A DNA stretch of 64,000 nucleotides from Planktosalinus sp963977065 (GTDB lineage: Bacteria; Bacteroidota; Bacteroidia; Flavobacteriales; Flavobacteriaceae). Position 1 is the first letter of the stretch, and each line of letters opens with the position of its first letter. The DNA is taken from contig CAXBNF010000012.1 in assembly GCA_963977065.1 (NCBI GenBank), forward strand, positions 23,208 to 87,207. Reading direction: 5' to 3'. Made by a program: the position numbers and the translations under genes. Below, piece after piece: positions 42,480 to 51,739 of this stretch. The notes beneath the pieces were generated by a model, which did not search any database, was not told the DNA's origin, and was given only the letters and a program-made list of their open reading frames with translations.

Positions 42480-42787
42480 TTTTGGGTATCCATTTTGAGT
42501 TTTTGAATCAGTTCTGAAGAAATTGCACCGCGTTGTGCACCATAACTGTCAACGAGAAGGCCTTTTTTTCCATCTTTGGTTTCAATAATGTACAAAATGG
42601 AATTATCTGAGGGGTTTGACTCGCCTTCAAATCGATAAAATTTAACGACCGTAAGTTCTTCTGCTTTCCACTTTTGCTTAATCGATTTTGATTCCAGATG
42701 ATTTTCAGTCAAATTAAAATCTACTGTGTAACCCTTTTGCTGGAAATCTGAAATTGCTTCTGAAAGGGTATTGTATGATGTTTTCAT
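42476..42787 (-). CDS. Small conserved protein (often labelled phosphoribosylpyrophosphate synthetase)
   Basis: The ATG at 42787 (MKTSYNTLSEAISDFQQKGYTVDFNL) gives 103 residues and fits better than an in-frame start 20 codons upstream. The pattern includes KFYRFEGESNPSDNSILYIIETKDGKKGLLVDSYG. Close relatives in Flavobacteriia carry the label phosphoribosylpyrophosphate synthetase, but the protein has none of that enzyme's motifs and is a third of its length. I treat the function as unknown. It is coupled to the CsaA-like gene by a four-base overlap. Confidence 0.75.
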   Translation of the reverse strand: MKTSYNTLSEAISDFQQKGYTVDFNLTENHLESKSIKQKWKAEELTVVKFYRFEGESNPSDNSILYIIETKDGKKGLLVDSYGAQRGAISSELIQKLKMDTQK

Positions 42788-42913
42788 TTGAAGAGATTTG
42801 ATGTTCTTAAATTTACAATCAATCTCATTGTTCTCCAAAAATTTCACAAAGATTTATAAAGTTGACCCATTTAAAATCTAAAAATTGTATTTTAGAAGAT
42901 TAAAAATTAGAGT

Positions 42914-43471
42914 ATGGCGCGCACAGAATCCAAGATGCTACCTTTAGGAACAAAATCACCTGATTTCAAGCTTATTGATGTAGTAACAAACCAGTATGTT
43001 TCAATGAATGACGTCTATGGAAAACACGGACTTGTTGTTATGTTTATTTGCAATCATTGTCCTTTTGTAAAGCATGTAATTGACGAAGTGATTCGCACTG
43101 CCAATGACTATCATGTTCAAGGTTTTGGGTTTGTGGCTATAAGTAGTAATGATGTAGAGAACTATCCACAGGATAGCCCTGAGGAAATGGCCATTCTTGC
43201 TGAAAAAGACCACTATCCTTTTCCGTATCTTTATGATGAAACTCAAGATGTAGCCAAAGCCTATGATGCCGCCTGTACACCCGATTTTTATGTGTTTGAT
43301 GATGAACAGAAGCTTGTTTATCGCGGTCAACTGGACAACTCGCGCCCGGGTAATAGCATTCAAGTAACAGGCAGGGATTTGAGAGAGGCTCTCGATAATT
43401 TACTTAGCAATAGTCCTCAGCGAAAAGACCAAAAACCAAGTTTGGGGTGCAACATTAAGTGGAAGGAATAA
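42914..43471 (+). CDS. Thioredoxin-family/peroxiredoxin-like protein
   Basis: A 185-residue AhpC/TSA-type fold with PLGTKSPDFKLIDV at the start and a redox CNHC motif in VMFICNHCPFVKHV near residue 53. A late cysteine occurs in DAACTPDFYVFD, where CTPD contains the cis-proline, and another near the end in LGCNIKW. It has no signal peptide, so it should act in the cytoplasm in thiol redox or peroxide defence. It stands alone. Confidence 0.88.
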   Translation: MARTESKMLPLGTKSPDFKLIDVVTNQYVSMNDVYGKHGLVVMFICNHCPFVKHVIDEVIRTANDYHVQGFGFVAISSNDVENYPQDSPEEMAILAEKDHYPFPYLYDETQDVAKAYDAACTPDFYVFDDEQKLVYRGQLDNSRPGNSIQVTGRDLREALDNLLSNSPQRKDQKPSLGCNIKWKE

Positions 43472-43575
43472 AAATTTTGGTTTGTTATTTGTTCAACCTG
43501 AAGCTTAAAACAAAAACCAAACATCCAGCTCACCTATCAACAAATGTCTATCTACTAAAATCTATAGTCTATAGT

Positions 43576-43998
43576 CTAAATATCTTTCAAAAAACTCTGA
43601 ATCGCCAATTCATAACTTTGGAGTCCAAAGCCAATAATCACTCCTTTAGCATTTGGTGCAATATAGGATTTATGACGAAAATCTTCCCTTGAAAATGTAT
43701 TTGAAATATGTACTTCAATTACTGGGGTTTCAATGGCTTTAACGGCGTCTCCAATTCCAACTGAAGTATGAGTATATGCTGCTGCATTTAAAACAATACC
43801 ATCAAAAGAGTAACCCACTTCCTGTATTTTATCAATGAGTTCTCCTTCAATATTTGATTGAAAATAAGAAAGCTCAACCTCTCGAAACTGAAATTGCATT
43901 TCGACAAAAAAATCATCAAAACTTTTGGAGCCATAGACTTCCATTTCCCGTTTTCCGAGAAGGTTTAAATTAGGGCCGTTGATGATAATAATTTTCAT
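43576..43998 (-). CDS. aroQ: Type II 3-dehydroquinate dehydratase
   Basis: Third step of the shikimate pathway: dehydration of 3-dehydroquinate. The 140-residue protein has the type II signatures IINGPNLNLLGKRE, NAAAYTHTSVGIGDAV and the catalytic histidine segment EVHISNTFSREDFRHKSY. The length is normal. It is nine bases downstream of an outer-membrane barrel gene on the same strand, perhaps cotranscribed but without an obvious link. Confidence 0.95.
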   Translation of the reverse strand: MKIIIINGPNLNLLGKREMEVYGSKSFDDFFVEMQFQFREVELSYFQSNIEGELIDKIQEVGYSFDGIVLNAAAYTHTSVGIGDAVKAIETPVIEVHISNTFSREDFRHKSYIAPNAKGVIIGFGLQSYELAIQSFLKDI

Positions 43999-44007
43999 AA
44001 TTAAAAA

Positions 44008-44514
44008 TTAAAAAGCAACTTCAAATCCAAGGTTTATTGAATTAAAACTTTGCTCTTCAAGTACAATGCCGCTGTATGATAGCGTCGTAGAAATTAGTCC
44101 AAAACTGTAGCCCACTTTAGGCTTATAATGAAATCCACCATCAACCTCATCAATAAGTACAAATGAATAACCTAAATCTGTCCCAACAAAAAACTCCTCG
44201 AGCACATAGTAACGTGCAGAAGCTGCCATAGGCACAAAGTGGAAATCTTGTCCTTTGCCACTTAATGTAAGTGGAGATGACCTATCAGTTTTAGCAAAAA
44301 AATTGTGATAACCTGATGTGATTCCGGCTTGAAAAGAATCAGAAAAATCAAAAAGATAACTAAGATCTGCTCCTAAGCCAAAAACCAAACCGCTTGATAA
44401 ATCTCCCGTTGGGATTCCTAAACTTCCTTCAAGTTTTACACCTTGTTTTTGTTGAGCTTGCATTGAAATCGCACAAAAAGCAAGAACACAAATAGATACA
44501 ACTAATTTTTTCAT
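44008..44514 (-). CDS. Outer-membrane beta-barrel protein, copy A
   Basis: The 168-residue protein has a signal peptide (KKLVVSICVLAFCAISMQAQ), then eight or so amphipathic strands ending in an aromatic residue, NSINLGFEVAF, typical of outer-membrane barrels. It is a paralogue of the neighbour at 44598: both share the pattern GIPTGDL/GLPVGDI, LGADLSYLFDFSDSFQAG / LDVSYMFDIADSFQVG, and ARYYVLEEFFVGTDLGYSF / ARFYASEDLFFGANLGYAL. The function is unknown. Confidence 0.85.
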   Translation of the reverse strand: MKKLVVSICVLAFCAISMQAQQKQGVKLEGSLGIPTGDLSSGLVFGLGADLSYLFDFSDSFQAGITSGYHNFFAKTDRSSPLTLSGKGQDFHFVPMAASARYYVLEEFFVGTDLGYSFVLIDEVDGGFHYKPKVGYSFGLISTTLSYSGIVLEEQSFNSINLGFEVAF

Positions 44515-44549
44515 TGAATTGATATTAAAGTTTCCGGTAAAGGTAAAAA

Positions 44550-44578
44550 AAAAGCGGAAGCTTTGGCTTCCGCTTTTT
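44550..44578 (-). terminator. Terminator between the two barrel paralogues
   Basis: Perfect stem AGCGGAAGC-TTTG-GCTTCCGCT (44553-44574) flanked by A and T runs. It ends the upstream paralogue's message and isolates copy A. Confidence 0.8.
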
Positions 44579-44597
44579 CAAATAAAATTGTTATAAA

Positions 44598-45083
44598 TTA
44601 CAATCCAAATTCAACTCCTAAATTTAAAGAAGAAGCAGTAAACCCATCGTCACTAACTCCTTGATAACTTAAAATCAAGCTTACTGACCCTAGATTGTAG
44701 CCAACATTGGGTCTGTAGTAAAATCCACCTTCATTGCCGTCATTGATTCCCAATGCATAACCCAAGTTAGCACCAAAAAATAAATCTTCTGACGCATAAA
44801 ATCTTGCATTAGCTGAAATTGGCAGAAACTGGATCGCATCGATAAAATCTGAAAAATCACTTTTAATAAAGTAATGAGAATAACCTAATGAAGGGCCCAC
44901 TTGAAAAGAATCTGCAATGTCAAACATATAAGAAACGTCTAATCCGGCATTAAAAGACGACACTTCATCAATGTCTCCAACAGGTAATCCAAAATTCACT
45001 CCTAATTTAAAACCTTCTTCCTGTGCTTGCACAGATGTAAATCCAAAAACTGCGATTGCAGCGATAAGTAATACTTTTTTCAT
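44598..45083 (-). CDS. Outer-membrane beta-barrel protein, copy B
   Basis: A 161-residue barrel with signal peptide (KKVLLIAAIAVFGFTSVQAQ) and C-terminal strand SSLNLGVEFGL. It is a tandem paralogue of the gene at 44008, similar over the full length. It has its own -7 box TACATTTG on the minus strand (45110-45117) and a strong terminator, so it is a single-gene transcript. Confidence 0.85.
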   Translation of the reverse strand: MKKVLLIAAIAVFGFTSVQAQEEGFKLGVNFGLPVGDIDEVSSFNAGLDVSYMFDIADSFQVGPSLGYSHYFIKSDFSDFIDAIQFLPISANARFYASEDLFFGANLGYALGINDGNEGGFYYRPNVGYNLGSVSLILSYQGVSDDGFTASSLNLGVEFGL

Positions 45084-45109
45084 AATATAAAGTTTGTTAG
45101 TTAATAGTT

Positions 45110-45117
45110 CAAATGTA
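45110..45117 (-). promoter_or_regulatory. -7 box for barrel copy B
   Basis: The minus strand reads TACATTTG, 26 bases upstream of the ATG. Confidence 0.6.
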
Positions 45118-45186
45118 TAAAAAAAAATGAAATCATTGACTCTAAAACGTTAAAATACGTCATTTGCCTTAGTGTTAGAAAAGAAA

Positions 45187-45209
45187 AAGGCTGCATAAAA
45201 TGCAGCCTT
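45187..45209 (-). terminator. Terminator of the third barrel gene
   Basis: Perfect stem AAGGCTGCA-TAAAA-TGCAGCCTT followed on the minus strand by TTTTTCTT. Confidence 0.75.
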
Positions 45210-45232
45210 AAAGTATTTTTCTTTAAATATAT

Positions 45233-45754
45233 TTATAGAAAAGAATATCCTAAAGCAAGTGAAAAGACCTGATTTTTTCCATCTCCATTCTTTGAAATAT
45301 CAGTTAAACCAAGATTATACCTTCCGTCAATTCGCAATCCAAAAGGTAGGTCATACCCCACTCCCATCGCCGCAGAAAAGTCAACTGCTTCAGGTTCACC
45401 TCCGTCAATATTATCATTTACTAAGAACCCAAACTGAGGTCCCAATTGAATGTTTAATCCCTGTACCAGGTAATATTTAACAATCACAGGTACATTGACA
45501 TAATCAAGATTAAAATCACCCGGGCTGAATTTGGCTCCCTGCTGTGAATACAAAAGCTCCCCTTGTAAAGCTATATTGTCGTTAAACTTTAAAGCAGCAA
45601 ATGCACCTGCATGAAAACCGGTTTTATTATCAAGACCTGAGACATCAGAGATATTGGCAAAATTCGCCCCAAATTTAATCCCAAAATCTACTCCTTGAGA
45701 ATATGTGGTAATAGAAAAAAGTAAAGAAAATAAAATAATTGATAGTCGTTTCAT
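45233..45754 (-). CDS. Porin-family outer-membrane beta-barrel protein
   Basis: The 173-residue protein has a signal peptide (KRLSIILFSLLFSITTYSQG), then the PF13568-type pattern GVDFGIKFGANFANISDVSGLDNKTGFHAGAFA and LQGELLYSQQGAKF, closing with SLALGYSFL. These small barrels are common surface proteins of Bacteroidota with no assigned substrate. It is not a close copy of the two barrels downstream. The -7 box TATATTTG lies at 45781-45788. Confidence 0.85.
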   Translation of the reverse strand: MKRLSIILFSLLFSITTYSQGVDFGIKFGANFANISDVSGLDNKTGFHAGAFAALKFNDNIALQGELLYSQQGAKFSPGDFNLDYVNVPVIVKYYLVQGLNIQLGPQFGFLVNDNIDGGEPEAVDFSAAMGVGYDLPFGLRIDGRYNLGLTDISKNGDGKNQVFSLALGYSFL

Positions 45755-45780
45755 AGTTAATAATGTTTGTGTTTATAAAA

Positions 45781-45788
45781 CAAATATA
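45781..45788 (-). promoter_or_regulatory. -7 box for the porin-family gene
   Basis: The minus strand reads TATATTTG, 26 bases upstream of the ATG. Confidence 0.6.
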
Positions 45789-45857
45789 GTGTACTCCAAT
45801 TTGATATTTTATTAAAAGATATATAAATTAATGAGTTGCTTCCATTATTTTTACAAA

Positions 45858-46754
45858 ATGAAATGGGAACAGGCTTTAAAGGATTACCAAAATTACCTTC
45901 GCATAGAGCGCGGTATGTCTGAAAACACCCTAATAAATTATTCATTTGACATTAAAAAATTAATGAGATGGCTTGAAGGGAATCAAATCCAGGTTTCACC
46001 CTTAAAAATTGATGAAAATCAGGTTCAGGAATTCATCTATCAACTTGCCAAAAAGGGAAATCCACGCTCACAGAGCAGAGTCATCTCGGGTTTAAAAGGT
46101 TTTTTTAACTACCTCATTTTTGAAGATTACCGAAAAACAAATCCTTTAGAATTGATTGAGTCACCCAAAACCGTTCGCAAATTACCTGATACGCTCTCAC
46201 AAAACGAAATTGACACCCTCATTAAAACCATTGATTTAAGCAGTGCTCAAGGCGAGAGAAACCGTGCAATGCTGGAAACGCTATACAGTTGTGGTTTACG
46301 GGTTTCAGAATTAATCAACTTAAAAATGTCAGATTTGTTTTTTGACGAGGGCTTTATACAGGTAACCGGAAAAGGAAATAAACAACGATTTGTGCCCATC
46401 GCAAAAAGTACCATAAAGTATATCACTATTTATAAAAATGAAATTAGAATTCATGAAAATCCTTCAAAAGAACATCAAGATGTACTATTTCTTAACCGAA
46501 GAGGCAAAAAACTTTCCCGAGCAATGGTATTCACGCTTATAAAACAACTCGCCGAAAAAGCAGGTGTGAGAAAAAACATCAGTCCGCACACCTTCAGGCA
46601 TTCTTTTGCCACCCATCTACTTGAAAACGGTGCCGATTTGAGAGCTATTCAACAAATGCTGGGACACGAGAGTATTACGACAACCGAAATTTATATGCAT
46701 GTGAACAGGAAACACCTCAGTGAGGTATTGATGAAATATCACCCAAGAGCATAA
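45858..46754 (+). CDS. xerD: Site-specific tyrosine recombinase XerD
   Basis: The 298-residue integrase has the N-terminal SAM-like domain (YQNYLRIERGMSENTLINY) and the catalytic residues: Arg in LYSCGLRVSELINL, Lys in VTGKGNKQRFVP, HxxR in SPHTFRHSFATHLLENGAD, His in MLGHESITTTEIYMHV and the Tyr nucleophile in that last segment. It resolves chromosome dimers at dif with a partner. The start at 45858 (MKWEQALKDY) is preferred over one nine codons upstream. No phage or integron genes surround it, so it is the housekeeping enzyme. Confidence 0.93.
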   Translation: MKWEQALKDYQNYLRIERGMSENTLINYSFDIKKLMRWLEGNQIQVSPLKIDENQVQEFIYQLAKKGNPRSQSRVISGLKGFFNYLIFEDYRKTNPLELIESPKTVRKLPDTLSQNEIDTLIKTIDLSSAQGERNRAMLETLYSCGLRVSELINLKMSDLFFDEGFIQVTGKGNKQRFVPIAKSTIKYITIYKNEIRIHENPSKEHQDVLFLNRRGKKLSRAMVFTLIKQLAEKAGVRKNISPHTFRHSFATHLLENGADLRAIQQMLGHESITTTEIYMHVNRKHLSEVLMKYHPRA

Positions 46755-46755
46755 A

Positions 46756-46786
46756 AAAAAACAGTTGAAAAAATCAACTGTTTTCT
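46756..46786. terminator. Bidirectional terminator
   Basis: Stem AAAACAGTTGA / TCAACTGTTTT with an A-rich five-base loop, flanked by A and T runs, between the convergent xerD and the DUF4177-like gene. Confidence 0.8.
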
Positions 46787-46807
46787 AGAAGAAATGTAAT
46801 CCTAAGT

Positions 46808-47260
46808 TTATTGAATGAGTCTTTTAAAAACAAATCGTGTAATAAAAATACCTTGTCCATCTCCCTTACCTGCATCACTTTCAACACCACTAGTTACAAA
46901 AGCCAGTTCCCAACCATCAGCTCCATAAGTATTTATCATGGTAGCTAAAAGAGCATCGTTACTGGCAATATTTTGAAAATTAATTCCTGCCAAAGAAAAA
47001 AAGTTTAACAGATTTGTTTCTCTAAAGTTATCAATTTTGTTTTCTTTTCGTTTACTTGAATCCTTTTCTCTTCCTTGAGAATCATCAGAAAGCATTTCAA
47101 AATCTCTTGAATCATTATTCTCAATAAGTCTTGATCGTCCAAGTCCTGCGGGGACAATAGATTCAATACTGGTTACAATTTTGTACTCATAATTTTGTGC
47201 ATTCATATCTGTGAAAAACATGCACAACAAAACAAAGGATAAAAGAAAAATTTTTTTCAT
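46808..47260 (-). CDS. Secreted DUF4177-like protein
   Basis: The 150-residue product has a signal peptide (KKIFLLSFVLLCMFFTDMNAQ), a start pattern NYEYKIVTSIESIVPAGLG, a charged middle (DSQGREKDSSKRKENK) and an end ATMINTYGADGWELAFVTSG...RFVFKR. The YEYKIV and GWEL elements resemble the small DUF4177 fold, here split by an insert of about 65 residues. The function is unknown. It lies 28 bases after guaB on the same strand. Confidence 0.7.
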   Translation of the reverse strand: MKKIFLLSFVLLCMFFTDMNAQNYEYKIVTSIESIVPAGLGRSRLIENNDSRDFEMLSDDSQGREKDSSKRKENKIDNFRETNLLNFFSLAGINFQNIASNDALLATMINTYGADGWELAFVTSGVESDAGKGDGQGIFITRFVFKRLIQ

Positions 47261-47288
47261 AAGTTGGGAATTAGTGGTTTCTTAATAA

Positions 47289-48761
47289 TTATCGTGAATA
47301 ATTAGGTGATTCTTTGGTAATATACACATCGTGAGGATGACTTTCATTGATACCGGAAGCGGTAATGCGTATAAACTTTCCCGTGTTTTGAAGTGTTTCT
47401 ATATCTTTCGCTCCACAATAACCCATACCGGCACGCAGACCTCCAATAAACTGAGTCATACTTTCAGACAAATCACCTTTATAAGGCACTCTTCCCACAA
47501 TTCCTTCGGGAACCAGTTTTTTGATATCGTCTTCCACATCTTGAAAATATCGGTCTTTTGAACCGTGTTGCATGGCTTCTACAGAGCCCATCCCGCGGTA
47601 TGATTTGAATTTTCTTCCTTCATAGATGATTGTTTCACCCGGACTTTCTTTTGTTCCGGCAAGTAAAGAGCCAAGCATCACTGAATCAGCTCCGGCAGCA
47701 ATGGCTTTGGGAATATCTCCTGTGTATCGAATCCCACCATCTGCAATAACCGGCACACCGCTTCCTTTTATGGCTGCAGCGACTTCAAGTACCGCCGAAA
47801 ATTGAGGAGCACCCACACCGGCTACCACTCGGGTCGTACATATAGAACCCGGACCAATTCCCACCTTAACAGCATCTGCTCCTGCTTTCACTAAGTATTT
47901 TGCTGCTTCGGCAGTAGCGATATTTCCAACCACAACATCTATGTTTGGGAACTTTAATTTAACTTTTTTCAAAACATCAACAACCCCTTTGGTGTGACCA
48001 TGTGCCGTGTCAATAATGACAGCATCAACTCCGGCATTTACAAGCGCTTCAGTGCGTTCCATCACATCCGGAGTAACACCTAGAGCTGCAGCAACCCTTA
48101 GCCTTCCAAATTGGTCTTTATTTGCAATTGGTTTTTGAGTAAGTTTTGTAATGTCTCTAAAGGTAATAAGACCCACAAGTGTGTTGTCTTCCTTAACTAC
48201 GGGAAGTTTTTCAATTTTGTGTTTTTGTAGAATAATTTCGGCTTGTTCCAAAGAGGTGCCTTCAGAGACAGTGATGAGTCTCTCTGATGTCATTACTTCA
48301 CTTATGGGGCGTTTGTTATTTTTTTCAAATCGCAAATCGCGATTGGTTACTATGCCGATGAGTTTATTGTCTTTATCAGTGATGGGAATTCCCCCTATAC
48401 TGTATTCGCGCATTGCATTTTTAGCGTCTGCGACAATTGCCGTTATGGGGAGTGTTACCGGGTCGAGAATCATGCCGCTTTCGGCGCGTTTAACTTTTCT
48501 AACCTTTCCAGCTTGCTGCTCAATAGTCATATTTTTGTGCAGTACACCAATTCCCCCCTCCCGTGCAATAGCAATGGCCATAGCACTTTCGGTAACTGTA
48601 TCCATCGCTGCCGAGATAATGGGAACATTTATGGTTATGTTTCTTGTAAATTTTGTAGAAATTGAAACTTCGCGCGGTAACACTTCAGAATAAGCCGGCA
48701 CCAGAAGTACGTCATCATAAGTGAGACCTTCTCCAAGTATTTTGTCAAGATGTGCAGTCAT
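47289..48761 (-). CDS. guaB: IMP dehydrogenase
   Basis: Converts IMP to XMP in guanine nucleotide synthesis using NAD+. The 490-residue enzyme has a TIM barrel split by two CBS domains (about 95-205). The catalytic cysteine lies in GPGSICTTRVVAGVG near residue 303, and the flap RGMGSVEAM near 397. The -7 box TATATTTG lies at 48785-48792 on the minus strand. Confidence 0.97.
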   Translation of the reverse strand: MTAHLDKILGEGLTYDDVLLVPAYSEVLPREVSISTKFTRNITINVPIISAAMDTVTESAMAIAIAREGGIGVLHKNMTIEQQAGKVRKVKRAESGMILDPVTLPITAIVADAKNAMREYSIGGIPITDKDNKLIGIVTNRDLRFEKNNKRPISEVMTSERLITVSEGTSLEQAEIILQKHKIEKLPVVKEDNTLVGLITFRDITKLTQKPIANKDQFGRLRVAAALGVTPDVMERTEALVNAGVDAVIIDTAHGHTKGVVDVLKKVKLKFPNIDVVVGNIATAEAAKYLVKAGADAVKVGIGPGSICTTRVVAGVGAPQFSAVLEVAAAIKGSGVPVIADGGIRYTGDIPKAIAAGADSVMLGSLLAGTKESPGETIIYEGRKFKSYRGMGSVEAMQHGSKDRYFQDVEDDIKKLVPEGIVGRVPYKGDLSESMTQFIGGLRAGMGYCGAKDIETLQNTGKFIRITASGINESHPHDVYITKESPNYSR

Positions 48762-48784
48762 TGCAATTAGATTTTAATTGCGTG

Positions 48785-48792
48785 CAAATATA
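48785..48792 (-). promoter_or_regulatory. -7 box for guaB
   Basis: The minus strand reads TATATTTG, 23 bases upstream of the ATG. Confidence 0.6.
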
Positions 48793-48838
48793 CTATAATA
48801 AATTGGGTTATTGCCTGTACTTTAAATATGTTATTGCA

Positions 48839-51283
48839 TTATTTAACGATGAGTTGTTTGACCGATTGTGTGTTTACTCCCTTAATCAATACCATATAAC
48901 CGGCTGCAGCAAGGTTGCTAACGTCGATATCAATAGTTTCTGATGGCACATTGTAATCAAAGGATTGAACCAATCGACCCAACATATCATAAATACCTAT
49001 ACTTTCAATTTTCTGAAAATGGGGGTTTGAAATGTGGACTACATTGGATGCCGGATTTGGATAAAGCATCAAATTTTCAAGACTTTCTTCTCCTTCCAAT
49101 GATAAAAAAGATTCAATTAAGATTTTAAACGTATTTAAAGTTGAATTACCCCTTTCATCTCTTGCAATTACAGATATTGTATGAATTCCTTCCCCTAAAA
49201 CCGTTCCCGGTGCAGGGAATTGAAAAAAGTCACTCACCGGAAAAGTACAATTATCTGAAGCAGAAATGATTCCCTCGGCAAAAAAATCAGGCAAAACAAA
49301 GTTTGGCGGACTTGGAGGTAAGTCAACAAATTGGTCATCAATTCCTAAAATTTCAGGACCTTGATTATCAATAACCGATACATAAAAGCTGCAAGAATTA
49401 CTATTACCTGAGCTGTCAACAGTTGTGTAAGTTACCAATGTGGGTTCATCTATATGCGAACAATCAAAAGTATCAAAATCGAGATAGGACTGTTCAATGC
49501 TACAGTTGTCAACAATTTCAAAACCAAAATCTTGTGGGTTCAAAACAGCAAACCCCTCTTCATTGAGAGCGATTGTTATTTCAAAACAAATCATTTCGGG
49601 CGCTATTAAATCTTCTATTATAACGAGTGTTTGGCAATTACTGCTGTTTCCGGAAGTGTCAGTTACTGTCATAGTAACCAGGTTTTCACCTAAATCCGCA
49701 CAACTAAAATCATAAATGTCCAATGAGATACTTTCTATAGCTACATTGTCAAAAGAGCCGTTATCAATCATTAAAGATGTAATCGTGGCTATACCGTTTT
49801 CATCTAGCTGAATGGTAATTTCTTCAACACATATGGCGGTTGGCGGTTCTGTATCGATGGCTTCCAAAGTTGAAAATTCACCTCCTGTCAAAAGTGTTGT
49901 CCCATGTGTATTTGTTGCAAAAGCACTAAAATAATAAGTTGAATTGGGTTCTAAACCTTCGAGTAAAAGTGACATAACCCCTGTTGAACCAGATACAAGT
50001 GTCATATTAGAATCTGGGTTGGGAGTTGTGCCATAATAAAATCCTCTTTCAGTAATAGTTGCGCCTCCAGCTGAACTTACAGTTGCTTGAATAATTGCAG
50101 AATCTGAAGTAATTTCTGAAACAAGAAGTTGATTGAGAACCGGAGGTGTTTGTGATACCAAATTGGTAATAAAATTTGGTAAACCCAACTGAGCAGAAGC
50201 TCCTCCTAAAGTTTGTCCATTTAATTCAAAATTGGCAGCACTACCTTGTTGATTGGGTGAATGAATCACATCCAAAGCCTGAGCTCCATACCTGCTGGAA
50301 TAAATTTTTCCATCAGGAGCTATCTGTAATGCCCCTGTAGCAGTGTGACTGTATGTGTTCGCACTCGATTGTATTTCGCTCACAGTACTACCGGCATCCA
50401 AATCATATTGCTTTAGACCCATCGAGCTAAAAGCCGAAATATATAAAAACCGATTGTTTGGTGAAAATTCAGCTCCATAAGCTGCATAAACCGGAAAATG
50501 TAATGAGTTTGAAACAACCCCGGTAGCATTGTCAAAATCACTTATATTAAAATGATTGTGAATGTAAGAAGTTCTAACAAGTTTATTTCCTAAGTTATTG
50601 AATTTTATAAAACCAATATCTCCATTTGTTCCTGAAGCAGTTCCGGTGGAAGAGATCACCGGATTTTCTAGATCCAATCCCTCGCTTGTTAATTTATATG
50701 CATAGTAATCTGAAGTACCACTTTTATGAAGAAGTACCCACCAAAAAGTTTTATCAGCAGAAGGTACAGCCTGGATGTACTCACCTGTTTCTTCTAAAAC
50801 CGAAATGGCTTTCGAATCAGCGATAACATCACCCAAACCTCCGTTGAGACTCATATCGATTATAGAATAGAATACTTCAGAATGTATGTATGCCGAAACA
50901 GTAAAGAGATAATACAAATCACTGCTTGAAGGATGGGGAACTACAATGGCTGATTGAGCACTTGATGGATCACCACCAAGACCGTCCATGCTATTTGGCA
51001 TTACGGTATGTTCCCTTGTAAAAACCTCTATCCCGTCTGTATAAAAAAGTAGCTCACCATTTTCATCTGAAATTGTCGCCGTGCCTTCAAGTGTATTTAT
51101 TTGACCATCTAAAATCACTGAAGGCGGGCTTGTGCTAAAATCCAAGCCGGCATGAGTTCCAAAATACCAGATTTTCCCTTCACTTTGAGCAACAAGTGCA
51201 AATTGAAAAAGAAGTATTAAAAATAGAGCAACTATTTTTAAATTGGATTTTTTGAACTGTTTATTTGTATAATGTCGTTTCAT
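48839..51283 (-). CDS. Large secreted protein with type IX sorting domain
   Basis: From the ATG at 51283 the 814-residue protein has an N-terminal signal (KIVALFLILLFQFALVAQ), a beta-propeller-like region (SEGKIWYFGTHAGLDFS...DGKIYSSRYGAQALDVIHSP, about 40-370), a fibronectin-like unit (ATITERGFYYGTTPNP...TYYFSAFATNTHG), and two to three repeats around TVTDTSGNSSNCQTLVIIED and TTVDSSGNSNSCSFYVSVID. It ends in a type A T9SS tail (LMLYPNPASNVVHIS...GVNTQSVKQLIVK). It should be exported and attached to the cell surface. Its ligand is unknown; the repeats suggest adhesion. Confidence 0.88.
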   Translation of the reverse strand: MKRHYTNKQFKKSNLKIVALFLILLFQFALVAQSEGKIWYFGTHAGLDFSTSPPSVILDGQINTLEGTATISDENGELLFYTDGIEVFTREHTVMPNSMDGLGGDPSSAQSAIVVPHPSSSDLYYLFTVSAYIHSEVFYSIIDMSLNGGLGDVIADSKAISVLEETGEYIQAVPSADKTFWWVLLHKSGTSDYYAYKLTSEGLDLENPVISSTGTASGTNGDIGFIKFNNLGNKLVRTSYIHNHFNISDFDNATGVVSNSLHFPVYAAYGAEFSPNNRFLYISAFSSMGLKQYDLDAGSTVSEIQSSANTYSHTATGALQIAPDGKIYSSRYGAQALDVIHSPNQQGSAANFELNGQTLGGASAQLGLPNFITNLVSQTPPVLNQLLVSEITSDSAIIQATVSSAGGATITERGFYYGTTPNPDSNMTLVSGSTGVMSLLLEGLEPNSTYYFSAFATNTHGTTLLTGGEFSTLEAIDTEPPTAICVEEITIQLDENGIATITSLMIDNGSFDNVAIESISLDIYDFSCADLGENLVTMTVTDTSGNSSNCQTLVIIEDLIAPEMICFEITIALNEEGFAVLNPQDFGFEIVDNCSIEQSYLDFDTFDCSHIDEPTLVTYTTVDSSGNSNSCSFYVSVIDNQGPEILGIDDQFVDLPPSPPNFVLPDFFAEGIISASDNCTFPVSDFFQFPAPGTVLGEGIHTISVIARDERGNSTLNTFKILIESFLSLEGEESLENLMLYPNPASNVVHISNPHFQKIESIGIYDMLGRLVQSFDYNVPSETIDIDVSNLAAAGYMVLIKGVNTQSVKQLIVK

Positions 51284-51739
51284 AAGTTTATTGTTAAGAT
51301 TTGAAAGCACAAAATGGTTTGCAAATCATCTTCCCGAAAATGCGGGTTATAACTTATAGGGTAATTACAACAAAGATGAATGGTAATGTAAAATGAAATC
51401 TGGCTATTGCCTGCTTTTCATATTTTTAAAGAAAGGTTTCATAAACTGTAGGTTTTTGCGGTTGCACATTTAGTGATTTGGGTTATTTGGGTTATTTGGG
51501 TTTAAAAAGCTATTTTGTAATCTGTTACAATACAATCTCAAAAAAACTTTTAACAAATTAATGCAAATTATTTTTATAATACGGTTTATTTACCTCTTTT
51601 TTCGATAAAATGTTTTTATTTGTAGGATTATACGTAAATATTGATAAAAATCGTGTAATTTTTTACAGTTCAAAAAAAAGTTAATGTTTTTGCAAGTGAG
51701 GTGGGTTTGTTTATTTTAGCCCTTCTAAAAAACTAACTT
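51284..51739. other. Intergenic region between divergent secreted-protein genes
   Basis: About 450 AT-rich bases. It holds a three-unit tandem repeat of TTTGGGTTA (51477-51503) and, just before the M1 peptidase, TATTTTAGCCC, one base from a -7 box. I see no gene in it. Confidence 0.5.
51477..51503. repeat. 9-bp tandem repeat, three units
   Basis: Two perfect copies of TTTGGGTTA and a third ending in TTT. Such short repeats may vary in copy number by slippage. It lies mid-way between two divergent promoters. Confidence 0.7.

Noticed and set aside
45858..46754. The tyrosine recombinase as a sign of an integrated element
   Set aside because: Its motifs and length are those of housekeeping XerD, and the neighbours are ordinary chromosomal genes with no attachment-site repeats or phage genes.
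51477..51503. The TTTGGGTTA tandem as a CRISPR or iteron array
   Set aside because: Only three 9-bp units without spacers. It has neither the length of CRISPR repeats nor any replication gene nearby.
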